From: an uncultured Oscillospiraceae bacterium
Lineage (GTDB): Bacteria > Bacillota_A > Clostridia > Oscillospirales > Oscillospiraceae
NCBI GenBank assembly: GCA_944387755.1
Contig: CALXGC010000009.1
Coordinates: 1 to 11,053, forward strand
Direction: 5' to 3'
Length of the DNA: 11,053 bases
The first letter of the stretch is position 1, and every line of letters starts with the position of its first letter. This document shows, one piece after another, positions 10,998 through 11,053 of this stretch. A program made the position numbers and the translations under genes. Below the pieces are notes generated by a model that searched no databases, was not told the DNA's origin, and worked only from the letters and a program-made list of their open reading frames with translations.

Positions 10998-11053
10998 TAA
11001 GAGCCAACGGCCCGGCGCACCCGCCGTCTCGGAATCCCCCCGCCGCCTTTCAC
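10842..11053. repeat. Direct repeat pair at the right edge
   Basis: About 47 bp recur at 10842-10889 and 11007-11053, offset by about 164 bp, with three small differences; both contain GTCTCGGAATCCCCCCGCC and end in CTTTCAC. The second copy is cut by the window edge, so the repeat region continues beyond. Confidence 0.85.

Overview
This looks like a chromosomal window from a high-GC gut-type Firmicute of the class Clostridia, most likely the Oscillospiraceae (the Flavonifractor / Lawsonibacter / Oscillibacter neighbourhood). The reasons are GC-rich genes with strong AGGAGG ribosome binding sites, a PPi-type phosphofructokinase, YebC, lipoprotein DUF4349, DUF4230 and DUF6291 proteins, and GC-rich hairpin repeats packed between genes. 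The taxonomic call is an inference. No tRNA, rRNA, CRISPR array or complete mobile element is visible.

Left part (1-2350): two glycolytic genes, a phosphofructokinase (partial, running off the left edge) and a class II fructose-bisphosphate aldolase, are transcribed divergently from back-to-back promoters whose -35 boxes are 3 bp apart. The aldolase ends at a textbook terminator. A stand-alone Amidase_6-type cysteine peptidase/amidase follows and meets a minus-strand gene through a pair of convergent terminators.

Middle (2349-6770), all on the minus strand: a solitary tyrosine recombinase with its own promoter; a zinc-ribbon protein overlapping a short Hanks-type protein kinase; a two-gene unit of FlK-like hotdog thioesterase and YbaK-family tRNA-editing protein, ending in a repeat element that carries its terminator; and an unusual N-acetylmuramoyl-L-alanine amidase-like protein with a C-terminal SH3 domain.

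Right part (6901-11053): a DUF4349 lipoprotein on the plus strand, then about 450 bp of imperfectly tandem hairpin repeats. After these, on the minus strand, come a 30-residue membrane peptide tied to a DUF4230 membrane protein, a DUF6291 protein, and yebC with a good promoter and terminator. The right edge is a second copy of the terminator-bearing repeat element.

Most of the window is ordinary housekeeping and envelope content. The parts most worth a second look are the zinc-ribbon/kinase pair, the 30-residue coupled membrane peptide, the terminator-carrying modular repeats, the divergent glycolytic promoter pair, and two putative wall hydrolases without signal peptides. I did not find convincing evidence for a complete new defence or mobile system.
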